Shown: one piece after another, positions 8,297-14,929 of the stretch
Layout: each line of letters starts with the position of its first letter
Position numbering within the stretch: the stretch's first letter is position 1
Source: CAYHGX01 sp964356355
GTDB taxonomy: Bacteria; Patescibacteriota; Gracilibacteria; UBA1369; LOWO2-01-FULL-3
Assembly: GCA_964356355.1 (NCBI GenBank)
Contig: CAYHGX010000006.1
Location: forward strand, 1-64,000
Reading direction: 5' to 3'
Length of the DNA: 64,000 nucleotides
Program-made: the position numbers and the translations under genes
Notes under the pieces: generated by a model
What the model was told of the DNA's origin: nothing
The model's database searches: none
The model's input: only the letters and a program-made list of their open reading frames with translations

Positions 8297-9361
8297 CTAT
8301 GCTGGAAGGGGATGTTGTTGGAGGGATTGGCTGGATAGGCTTCTACGATTTGGTGCTAAGCGAAATTCCGGATTGGAGACTAAGATCGCGCGTTTGAGAC
8401 GCTTTAGTGCCAATACGCCAAGACTTCTAACCCTTTCAGTGCTTACTCCATAGTCTTCAGCTATGCTTTTTAATTGCTCTTTCTCAAGATATCTTCTTTG
8501 AACAATTCGCTCCATTCTTCTTGGTAGGTTGCTCATTTTTAATTCAATGATTATTCGAACTTCCTCCCGAATCATTGCAGTTAACGCATCGGCAGATGAA
8601 CTTTCAACCTCATTAATATCACCGCTTGGTGAGGTTTCAACACTGGCCGTTGCCATATGCGATAGTCTTTCTTCTACCTCTTGTGCCGTAATTCCATTAT
8701 GGTTGTAACTTCCCTTTTCATGTCGGGCAATAATGGCGGGGATTTCTTCTGGTGTGTGTCTTCCACTTCCTGCCAGTTCTGAGGCCACTTTGCTCCACTT
8801 TATTATGTCAGGAGGAATAACGATTGTCCTTGTAAGCCGCCAACTCATTGCCTGCATCTGTTTATATAAAGAAGGAAGAGTTTCATCAACAATTCCAATT
8901 CCACCCCTGAATGCTTCCTGTCGAATTTGCCTCAAAAAATACACACAACCATGTTGAACCAGATCGTCAATATAGGTGGGATCATGAGCCAAATGTTTTG
9001 CAATATTTCTGATCACTGGCAGGTGGGCCCTGATTAAGGTATCTTCAGCCTTTTTTCCAAGTTTTTTTGCTTCATCGCTTGCATCGGGCAGATTGGCTCT
9101 GTTTAGATCCTCAATAAGCCTAGTCTCCTGTTCTGGCGAAAGGGGAGCGGAGCTTCCGGCTAGAGTAAAACGTTCCTTTCCATCCTCTGGCTCAAATTGC
9201 TCGGGCGGTTGAGAGAGGTGAGCGGGGTCAGTGATTGAACTGATTTCATCGGCACGCATCCTTCTTAATCGGCGAAGATCGGTATAGATCAGGGGTGATT
9301 CCCCTAGGCCGCCGATAAATTGGGCAACTGCCTCTATCTTATCAGGACTACGTGATTCCAT
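8297..9361 (-). CDS. divergent sigma-70 family RNA polymerase sigma factor
   Basis: A 354-aa protein with sigma-70 regions. Region 2.1-2.2-like LIRAHLPVIRNIAKHLAHDP followed by YIDDLVQHGCVYFLRQI is at about residues 109-150. Part of region 2.4/3-like, WRLTRTIVIPPDII, is at about 174-187. Region 4 with a helix-turn-helix, RRYLEKEQLKSIAEDYGVST plus ERVRSLGVLALKRLKR, is at about 290-327. The usual core-promoter-melting motif (FSTYATWWIRQ) is not recognisable, so this is a divergent or alternative sigma. Downstream on the same strand are dsbA-like, CxxC membrane and bcp genes. On the minus strand TATAAT lies very close to the ATG. Confidence 0.85.
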   Translation of the reverse strand: MESRSPDKIEAVAQFIGGLGESPLIYTDLRRLRRMRADEISSITDPAHLSQPPEQFEPEDGKERFTLAGSSAPLSPEQETRLIEDLNRANLPDASDEAKKLGKKAEDTLIRAHLPVIRNIAKHLAHDPTYIDDLVQHGCVYFLRQIRQEAFRGGIGIVDETLPSLYKQMQAMSWRLTRTIVIPPDIIKWSKVASELAGSGRHTPEEIPAIIARHEKGSYNHNGITAQEVEERLSHMATASVETSPSGDINEVESSSADALTAMIREEVRIIIELKMSNLPRRMERIVQRRYLEKEQLKSIAEDYGVSTERVRSLGVLALKRLKRAILVSNPEFRLAPNRRSLSSQSLQQHPLPA

Positions 9362-9571
9362 TGGATTATATTAAGGTAACAACTTTAGGTCCGTAGGGTA
9401 GCATGATTTTTCGGTTTTTGGAGTTGGACGGCCGTCGGGATGATGTCTCCCGGGGCGCGTCGCGAACTCCTGGAGTTTTTGGCGTCATGCAGCCCTACGG
9501 GATGGCCATGGCTAGGCCGGGGGGCTCAGGCCCGGGAGTGGAGCCCGGGGCGACGGTGGACGCGGCCGCAA

Positions 9572-9775
9572 CTAGCGGCTGCGCTTGCGGGCCTCGGGGC
9601 CCTGGCCCTCTTGCCGCGCGGCCCGCTTGGCGTTGTGCGCGCGCTTGCCTCCCTCTCCGCTCTCGACCTTGCTGTCGAGGGCGGCGTAGTGTGCAGGGCG
9701 GTCGCGGAGGCACAGGCGATGCGGCTTTTCACACCGCTCGCACTGCACCATCTTCGACGGATTTGGGCTCGACAT
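9572..9775 (-). CDS. small Cys/His-rich (zinc-ribbon-like) protein in GC-rich island
   Basis: A 67-aa ORF starting at the ATG at 9775. That start is chosen because GGAGA lies six bases upstream, the best ribosome site in its frame; the frame is open to 9970. The pattern CERCEKPHRLC plus a later His (RPAHYAAL) gives C-x2-C-x4-H-x2-C, a plausible zinc site. The C-terminus is very basic (HNAKRAARQEGQ and ARKRSR), as in nucleic-acid binding proteins. Codons are GC-rich, unlike all neighbours. Function unknown. Confidence 0.5.
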   Translation of the reverse strand: MSSPNPSKMVQCERCEKPHRLCLRDRPAHYAALDSKVESGEGGKRAHNAKRAARQEGQGPEARKRSR

Positions 9776-9830
9776 TCTCTGTCTCCGATCTTCAGGGGTG
9801 GCGGGCGCGTTGCGCCCGCCGCGAGGTTGT

Positions 9831-10013
9831 TCAGTCGGCGTTCGCCGTGCAGTGGTGGTCATCCAGGCGCCGGTGTTTTCCCGTCCATCCACATCCGTGA
9901 GGACAGGAGATCTTGAGGTTCCGATCGAGGATCTTCCCCGTGCGCTCAGCTCGGGGGTGGTGCCCGTCACGGATCTCCGGACGGGGGCGAACGTCTCTGG
10001 GCTTCTTTCCCAT
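9831..10013 (-). CDS. small zinc-finger-like protein in GC-rich island
   Basis: From the ATG at 10013 this is 60 aa; the frame is open to 10190, so a longer form is possible. The C-terminus reads CPHGCGWTGKHRRLDDHHC, a C-x3-C...H-H-C arrangement like a single C2H2/C2HC finger. The rest is basic and proline-rich. It lies between two other small finger ORFs on the same strand. No strong Shine-Dalgarno precedes this start (GAAGTG only), so the start is uncertain. Confidence 0.45.
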   Translation of the reverse strand: MGKKPRDVRPRPEIRDGHHPRAERTGKILDRNLKISCPHGCGWTGKHRRLDDHHCTANAD

Positions 10014-10066
10014 CACTTCACTTTCGTCTTCCCGGTCCCGCGCTGCGCGCGGGCCGGGCCTTGGGT

Positions 10067-10249
10067 TCAGTTCGCCTTCAGCTTCTGCTTTTTGCGACGC
10101 CCGCCCATCAGATTTCCGATGTAGTGGCACCATCGCTGGTGCCGCCTCAGAGAGGCTGGGTCGCCTTTTGAGCGTCGGCAGAATCGGCAAGCATGATCGT
10201 CAACTCGCGGCCGGCTCGGCCGCTCATCGACGGTTCCCGTCTCTTCCAT
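10067..10249 (-). CDS. 60-aa C2H2 zinc-finger protein in GC-rich island
   Basis: The sequence CRFCRRSKGDPASLRRHQ then RWCH gives C-x2-C-x12-H-x4-H (or a C at x3), the classic C2H2 finger spacing with the expected hydrophobic Leu three residues before the first His. A basic tail follows (GGRRKKQKLK). The start at 10249 has GGGAGA about five bases upstream, a strong Shine-Dalgarno, which is rare elsewhere in this window. This is the first gene of the three-ORF set. Small C2H2 proteins are known from phages, haloarchaea and Ros-type bacterial regulators; I cannot tell which source applies. Confidence 0.55.
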   Translation of the reverse strand: MEETGTVDERPSRPRVDDHACRFCRRSKGDPASLRRHQRWCHYIGNLMGGRRKKQKLKAN

Positions 10250-10390
10250 GTTTCTCTCCCTTGATCTTGTGAAGCGCGGCCTTGCCGCGCAGAGTAGGTT
10301 TCACCCTATGCCCCGATATCTCTCCCAGCGGCTCTCGCCGCCTCCATGGCCATCCCTGGCCAGTTAAATCTAAAAAAATTATGCTACCCT

Positions 10391-10836
10391 AATTGTCAAT
10401 CGTGAGCGGCGAATGCCACCTCAGAAAGAACTTTCAGGGTAGCCTCCAGACATCGCGCACGGTCAATCATTTAAGCACTAAAAGGCCGTAGTAGTCAACC
10501 CTTGATTTTTTTTAAATATATTGGCTTATTCCCAGCTGAATCAGTCGGAATTCCCGCCCCGGGGCGGCCAATTCAACAGCCAAATCAACAGTCAAAACTA
10601 CTTCTAAGCTTATGTGCAAAAGTCTGATCAGCATTCACGCTTGTTGACTCGAGGCGGAAAATATTATTTTTACACGTGCCCGGGCACGGATTTGTCTCGA
10701 AATAACGGCTAGCTAAAGCCGTTGTGCTTCCGAAAGTGAAATCCCCGGGGACAGTTTTATATACTTTTACGCCGCCAGCTCCAGCCAGTCTACCCCACTA
10801 CAGCCCTACGCCAGCTAGCTCGGCCCCACCACTTAG
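10391..10836. repeat. palindrome-rich intergenic stretch without a gene
   Basis: No gene can be supported. The stretch holds a third AGGGTAGC (10437-10444), the palindrome CCGCCCCGGGGCGG (10554-10567), CGTGCCCGGGCACG (about 10675-10688), the hairpin ACGGCT-agctaa-AGCCGT (about 10704-10721), and TCCCCGGGGA (10742-10751). From about 10768 it has degenerate tandem units of the type TACGCCGCCAGCTC/AGCTCGGCCC, which run on into the 3' end of the next gene. It looks like an accumulation site for small dispersed repeats. Confidence 0.6.
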
Positions 10837-11670
10837 TTACGCCGCCAACGCCAGCTCGGCCCTCACTACGCTGCGCGCCCCACGGTGCGCCTTAGGAATA
10901 GAAGGATCACAGTCGTGCTTTGTAATGCCCCTTCCACTAACCGCCGGATAGGCCTCCTGCGCCTTAAACAGCTTTCCTCCCTCTGCCGGACTGCTCTCCT
11001 GAGCCTTAATTGGAGCTTTTCCACTCTCTATCCAGATGGTATCTTCAGGATTGGATTCAAATTTTCTGTTAATCTTTAAGGCACGTTCGTATTCTTCCTC
11101 ATTTATCAAGCCCCTTTCTGTAAGAATAGTCGATCCTTTTGGTAAAGCTTTAACATCACCTATTAAAGTTCTAAGTTTTCCATCCTGATTTCTATAAATT
11201 ATCTGAGTTGCAATGTATCTGGCTGTTGAATAATTATTGTCACGAGTTTCATTAGGAGCGTTTTCGCAACCATCTCCAACGATAAGTTTTCCTTCTGCAC
11301 TTATGAAGTATACTTTTGGTTCAAATAAAGTGTCCACACTCTCTAAAAAGCTTGGCACATCCAAAATTGCCGCCTCCACCTCTTCCCAAGTTCTCTCCCT
11401 TCCATTATAGCTTCGCTCTGACGCTGGCAACTCCTCGTATTGTTTCCTGTAAACCCCAAGACGCGGATCTCCATCCACTCCCTCCACCGCTCCCGCCACA
11501 CTCGCCAATACCCCAGTTCCTCCAGCCATCACCTCCACAGTCGCCGCCGCCGCCTCTGCAACCGCTGGATCTTCCACCTGCCTTTCAACTGTTTCAACCA
11601 CTCTTTCTCTCGCATCCTCTCCCGGCCCTCTGCCTGAAGGCCTCACTCCCGGTATGTATGTCGTCGCCAT
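10837..11670 (-). CDS. hypothetical protein with repeat-derived C-terminus
   Basis: I do not recognise this protein (277 aa from the ATG at 11670; the frame is open to 11724). The N-terminal 70 residues are Ala/Glu/Val/Gly-rich and probably disordered or helical (VVETVERQVEDPAVAEAAAA). The middle (about 100-230) has the composition of a folded domain (EPKVYFISAEGKLIVGDG, TARYIATQIIYRN, KLRTLIGDVKALPKGSTILT). The C-terminus contains two near-copies of KAQES/AYPAxxGGK and then a basic tail. That tail is encoded by the degenerate tandem repeat at 10768-10868, so the gene's end has been extended by repeat DNA. No membrane segment. Confidence 0.6.
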   Translation of the reverse strand: MATTYIPGVRPSGRGPGEDARERVVETVERQVEDPAVAEAAAATVEVMAGGTGVLASVAGAVEGVDGDPRLGVYRKQYEELPASERSYNGRERTWEEVEAAILDVPSFLESVDTLFEPKVYFISAEGKLIVGDGCENAPNETRDNNYSTARYIATQIIYRNQDGKLRTLIGDVKALPKGSTILTERGLINEEEYERALKINRKFESNPEDTIWIESGKAPIKAQESSPAEGGKLFKAQEAYPAVSGRGITKHDCDPSIPKAHRGARSVVRAELALAA

Positions 11671-11778
11671 AGCATTTGTATTAAGTTTAAGGCCGCATTC
11701 TATTCCCAAAGCCAAGCATGTCAAAACGAAACAGGTGTTAAACTCGAATCTCCTCCATATTGCCGCAGACGCAAGCTG

Positions 11779-12873
11779 TTAATTCAGGAAGGCAAACCTC
11801 TTATCTACCCACTTAGTTTTGCTGTAGACCTTTTTTCCATCGAAAAAGATCTCCGCATCGGCCCAAGCCCAGTTGAAAATCAGGTCCCAGTGTACGCTCG
11901 AATCGTTGCCATTTGGACATTCCTCGTAGCATTTACCCAAGGCCATGTGCAGGCTCTTGCCCATTTTTTCGTCAAACAAAATTTGCCGCGTACCCTCCTT
12001 AATATTTTTATTCAACCCAAAGGCAAACTCACCATAATACCTCGAACCCTTATCCGTATCCAAAATCTCAGTCAGCGCCTTTTGGTTGTCGCTCTCTTCT
12101 TTAACCACTTTGCCATCCTTCAAAGTGAGCTTCACCCAATTGAAATCATGCGACTGATAATGCGTCGGCACGTTGTATAGAATCACTCCATTTACACCAT
12201 CTCTTACCGGTGATGTGAAAATCTCGCCATCCGGCATGTTGCATTTGCCACAACAGGTCTTCCATTTCTGACCGGCGATGTTCACTTTTAAGTCGGTTTC
12301 CTTGCCAGTCACGTGCACCATTTTTACTTTTTTCATTAGTTCAATAAACTTCTTCTGAATCGTTTCCTCTTTTTTCCAATCAAGAATACAGCTGTCCATC
12401 ACAAACTCCTCCCACTCATCCAGGCTCTTTTTCGCCAAAGTGGCAGAGGCCAAATTTGGGTAGTAGAATAGACACCAACGCTTTTTATGAAGAATATCAG
12501 ACAACGGCTTTCGCGCCTTTTGCACGGTATAAATTTTCTTGATATCCACGCTCGTAAGTTCATAAGGATTTTCATCAGCCACCACCTGAATCATCGCATC
12601 ATAGCTATCAGCCACTTTTTTATCGAGATCGGACAAGTGCTTCATCTGCGCATCATTCGCATGATCAAAGAACACTTTGGAAAGTTCATCATGAGAAAAC
12701 CTCACATCCACCGCGATCGCCCCAGCTTTTAGAGCCTCGCGATATAGCTCTTTAATCAAAGGAAAACTGTCAAACCCATACCCGCGGAGCAAAATCTTCT
12801 CGCCCTTTTTCACTGCGATAGAGTAGTTCACCATTATGCCAGCCAGTTTTTTGAGTTTATTTTTATCTATCAT
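11779..12873 (-). CDS. M29-family aminopeptidase (AmpS/PepS/AmpT type)
   Basis: A 364-aa metallo-aminopeptidase of family M29, which removes N-terminal residues and uses two metal ions. It begins KLKKLAGIMVNYSIAVKKGEKILLRG, typical of the family. The metal-binding C-terminal half contains GEIFTSPVRDGVNGVI, SRYYGEFAFGLN, a Lys/His-rich segment (KSLHMALGKCY) and SSVHWDLIF. It is divergent from the trp operon, with the trpR promoter in the gap between them. There is no Shine-Dalgarno before the ATG. Confidence 0.9.
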   Translation of the reverse strand: MIDKNKLKKLAGIMVNYSIAVKKGEKILLRGYGFDSFPLIKELYREALKAGAIAVDVRFSHDELSKVFFDHANDAQMKHLSDLDKKVADSYDAMIQVVADENPYELTSVDIKKIYTVQKARKPLSDILHKKRWCLFYYPNLASATLAKKSLDEWEEFVMDSCILDWKKEETIQKKFIELMKKVKMVHVTGKETDLKVNIAGQKWKTCCGKCNMPDGEIFTSPVRDGVNGVILYNVPTHYQSHDFNWVKLTLKDGKVVKEESDNQKALTEILDTDKGSRYYGEFAFGLNKNIKEGTRQILFDEKMGKSLHMALGKCYEECPNGNDSSVHWDLIFNWAWADAEIFFDGKKVYSKTKWVDKRFAFLN

Positions 12874-12936
12874 GAAGAGGGGAGTTATTTTTGATGTTTA
12901 TAGGTTACCGCGTACAGGGGATTTTTTCAACTTTGC

Positions 12937-12990
12937 TTGACTTTTAAACTCGCAGCAAGTAATGTATCGGTACATTAGAACAAAGCAGTA
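12937..12990 (+). promoter_or_regulatory. trp promoter with overlapping palindromic operator candidate
   Basis: TTGACT (12937-12942), a 17-base spacer and TAATGT (12960-12965) form a near-consensus sigma-70 promoter. The perfect inverted repeat TAATGTA-TCGG-TACATTA (12960-12977) covers the -10 box and the start point. A repressor bound there would block initiation. The gene directly downstream encodes a TrpR-type repressor, so autoregulation is the simplest reading. The ATG at 12991 has no clear Shine-Dalgarno. Confidence 0.7.
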
Positions 12991-13287
12991 ATGCCAAGCA
13001 AAGAAATTAAACAACTAGCCAAGGTACTTCTCAGTATTAAAGAGCCTAAGCAGCTCGAGAATTTCCTTGAAAATATTCTCACTCCGAGCGAGCATGAGGA
13101 AATTATTCAACGTCTCCAAATTCTCAGCCTTCTAAACGCCGGCGAAACTCAGCGAGATGTGGCTCAAAAACTTCATGTTAGTATTGGCACAGTGAGCCGC
13201 GGCTCTCGCATTTTGCAGTATGGGAAACCCGGTCTTGATGCCGTTATTCAGTGGTGGCGCTCTTCATCCAGGCAGGTGAGGACGTAG
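12991..13287 (+). CDS. trpR: TrpR-family transcriptional repressor, also candidate leader peptide of the trp attenuator
   Basis: A 98-aa DNA-binding protein of the TrpR/YerC superfamily. TrpR-like features are ILTPSEHEEIIQRLQI, then the helix-turn-helix GETQRDVAQKLHVSIGTVSR plus GSRIL, which parallels the E. coli TrpR helix-turn-helix ending in TRGSN. Tryptophan as corepressor is inferred from the trp genes downstream. Unusually the protein ends QWWRSSSRQVRT, with two adjacent Trp codons (13252-13257) close to its stop, just before an antiterminator/terminator pair. Its own promoter carries a palindrome, so it probably controls itself and the operon. Confidence 0.85.
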   Translation: MPSKEIKQLAKVLLSIKEPKQLENFLENILTPSEHEEIIQRLQILSLLNAGETQRDVAQKLHVSIGTVSRGSRILQYGKPGLDAVIQWWRSSSRQVRT

Positions 13288-13352
13288 TTTTTATCAGGCG
13301 CGAAGTGCCAACAAAATTTCATCCTCTCTGCCAAGTGCGAGAGGACTTTTTA
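13252..13352 (+). promoter_or_regulatory. candidate trp attenuator: Trp-Trp codons, antiterminator, terminator
   Basis: The tandem TGGTGG (13252-13257) ends 13 bases before an antiterminator arm. GGCAG (13271-13275) and GAGGA (13278-13282) pair with CTGCC (13328-13332) and TCCTC (13322-13326), ten base pairs with a small internal loop. The same downstream segment is the 5' arm of a terminator, CCTCTC (13323-13328) with GAGAGG (13339-13344), followed by TTTTT (13347-13351). A ribosome stalled at the Trp codons would leave the upstream arm free; one at the stop codon (13285-13287) would cover it. This is the classical E. coli trpL geometry, with trpR acting as leader. Confidence 0.65.
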
Positions 13353-13363
13353 TTTATATTATT

Positions 13364-14929
13364 ATGATCACCTACAACAAAATTAGTCACGGCCTCACCG
13401 AGGGCAGGAAGGAAATCAACTATGAACCGGCCCACGAGGTGTTTCAGCAAATCTATCAGAAACATCGGTATAAATTCTTATTTGAATCTAAGGATGTATC
13501 TCCAATTTATGGTCGATTGAGCCTAATTGGAGTGGATCCGGTGCTGAAAATCTCTGGCAAGGATGATAGTTTTTCGATAGAAAAATTGAATTCAAGGGGT
13601 AGTTTTTATTTTCAATCTCTAACCAACTCCGACTTTGAAATTTGCGATTCTCTCAACTTCAAACCCCAGAATATTTCCGGCAAAGTTCTTCGTGAGCAGG
13701 GTACGTTTGAGGAAACAGAGAGGTCCAAGCGCAAAAATATTTCGCAGATTCCACGCCTGTTTTTGGAGAAGTTTAAACAGGGAAAACGCTGTCTGCTCGG
13801 CCTGTATGGCCCCTTTAGTTATGATTTTGTTCGTCTGTTTGAAGATCTCGAAAATCATCTGCCTTCCAGCGAAGTTAACGATTTTGACTTGTTTCTCTAT
13901 GACACTTTTATCTTTTTCGATCACTTGAAAGAACGCGCGGAGATCATCAGTTTCGGCGAAAGCAAAGCTCAAATTGCGGAGTCGATGACCACTTTAGAGG
14001 AGCAATTAGGGCCAAAGAAAGTTTTAATGAATTTAAAAACCACAAATCCCAAAACCGAATACTCAATTACCAATGCCCAGTTTTCTCTCTCTCAGCCGCA
14101 GTACGAAAAACTCGTAGAAAAGGCCCAGCAATATACTAAAGAGGGGGAGCTCTTTGAGGTGGTTTTTTCCAATACTTTAAAGGCGCACTTTAAGGGTGAT
14201 GCTTTTGGTCTTTACCTGAAATACCGGGAGGTTAATCCGTCGCCATATCTCTTTTACTTTGATCTAGGTGCTGATCAACTCGTGGGCGCTTCACCGGAGA
14301 TGATGGTGAGAGTGGAAAACAACATTGCGCACATTCGACCAATTTCCGGCACGGCTCGCCGTGGTGGTGATCCAATTGAAGACCATGAAAACATGGTGGC
14401 GCTTCTTGCCGACAAAAAGGAACGCGCGGAATTGGATATGCTTATCGACCTTGGCCGTAACGACTTAAGCCGCATCTGCAAGCCCGGACTTGCGATTTCC
14501 GATTATCGTTTTGTTGAGAAATATTCTCGTGTAATGCATACCGTTGCTCATATTTCCGGTGAGCTCAAAGATGGATTCACGGCTTTTGATGCGCTTATTG
14601 CTTGCTTGAATGCTGGCACACTTACTGGCGCACCAAAAGTGGCAGCCATGAATGCCATTGAACGTCATGAAAAAGAACGCCGCGAGTATTACGGTGGGAC
14701 CATTGGGTATCTTACTTTCTCTGGCGAAATGGACTCTGCGATCATTATTCGTACTGCACATATTAGTGGAGATAGGCTGCGTTTTCAGGTAGGCGCGACA
14801 CTTTTATACAAATCCATTCCGGCCCATGAATATCAGGAAACTTTGAATAAGGCTGAGGCATTTTTAGCTACCTTTGCCAATCGCGAGCGAAGCGCAGTGC
14901 TATCAACTAACCCCCAAGCACTATCATGA
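13364..14929 (+). CDS. trpE: anthranilate synthase component I
   Basis: Converts chorismate plus ammonia (supplied by the TrpG domain) to anthranilate. At 521 aa it shows FLFESKDVSP near the N-terminus, where TrpE proteins carry the Trp feedback site (LLES-like). The chorismate-binding domain has LVGASPEMMVRVENN, RPISGTARRGGDP, ELDMLIDLGRNDLSRI, SGELKDGF, NAGTLTGAPKVAAM and EYYGGTIGYLTFSG. The start is the ATG just after the attenuator, without Shine-Dalgarno. The last codons (RERSAVLSTNPQALS) are encoded by a copy of the dispersed repeat. The stop overlaps the next start (ATGA at 14926-14929). Confidence 0.97.
   Translation: MITYNKISHGLTEGRKEINYEPAHEVFQQIYQKHRYKFLFESKDVSPIYGRLSLIGVDPVLKISGKDDSFSIEKLNSRGSFYFQSLTNSDFEICDSLNFKPQNISGKVLREQGTFEETERSKRKNISQIPRLFLEKFKQGKRCLLGLYGPFSYDFVRLFEDLENHLPSSEVNDFDLFLYDTFIFFDHLKERAEIISFGESKAQIAESMTTLEEQLGPKKVLMNLKTTNPKTEYSITNAQFSLSQPQYEKLVEKAQQYTKEGELFEVVFSNTLKAHFKGDAFGLYLKYREVNPSPYLFYFDLGADQLVGASPEMMVRVENNIAHIRPISGTARRGGDPIEDHENMVALLADKKERAELDMLIDLGRNDLSRICKPGLAISDYRFVEKYSRVMHTVAHISGELKDGFTAFDALIACLNAGTLTGAPKVAAMNAIERHEKERREYYGGTIGYLTFSGEMDSAIIIRTAHISGDRLRFQVGATLLYKSIPAHEYQETLNKAEAFLATFANRERSAVLSTNPQALS
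14884..14909 (+). repeat. dispersed repeat fragment at the trpE 3' end
   Basis: GAGCGAAGCGCAGTGCTATC matches the core GCGCAGTGCTAAC of the copies at 15369 and 24018. It encodes the final residues of TrpE, beyond the conserved domain. Confidence 0.5.

Larger units (their letters stand above)
9395..10390. mobile_element. GC-rich island bounded by 17-bp terminal inverted repeats
   Basis: The left end AGGGTAGCATGATTTTT (9395-9411) and the reverse complement of the right end AGGGTAGCATAATTTTT (10374-10390) match at 16 of 17 bases and face each other. Between them the DNA is strongly GC-rich: 60-base lines I counted at 9541, 9961 and 10201 are 80, 62 and 65 % GC, while flanking genes look near 45 %. 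It carries three small minus-strand ORFs with Cys/His zinc-finger patterns and proper Shine-Dalgarno sites, but no transposase. No target-site duplication is evident next to the repeats. It resembles a non-autonomous transposon-like unit or captured foreign DNA. Confidence 0.6.

Noticed and set aside
9403..9916. Long plus-strand ORFs in the GC-rich island (165 and 158 aa)
   Set aside because: They are rich in Cys/Arg/Gly/Pro with no domain pattern and no Shine-Dalgarno, as expected for shadows in GC-rich DNA. The minus-strand ORFs have finger motifs and ribosome sites.
13288..13363. T-box riboswitch upstream of trpE
   Set aside because: No AGGGTGGNACCGCG-like T-box sequence and no room for a specifier stem. 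The tandem Trp codons and two alternative hairpins explain the region better.
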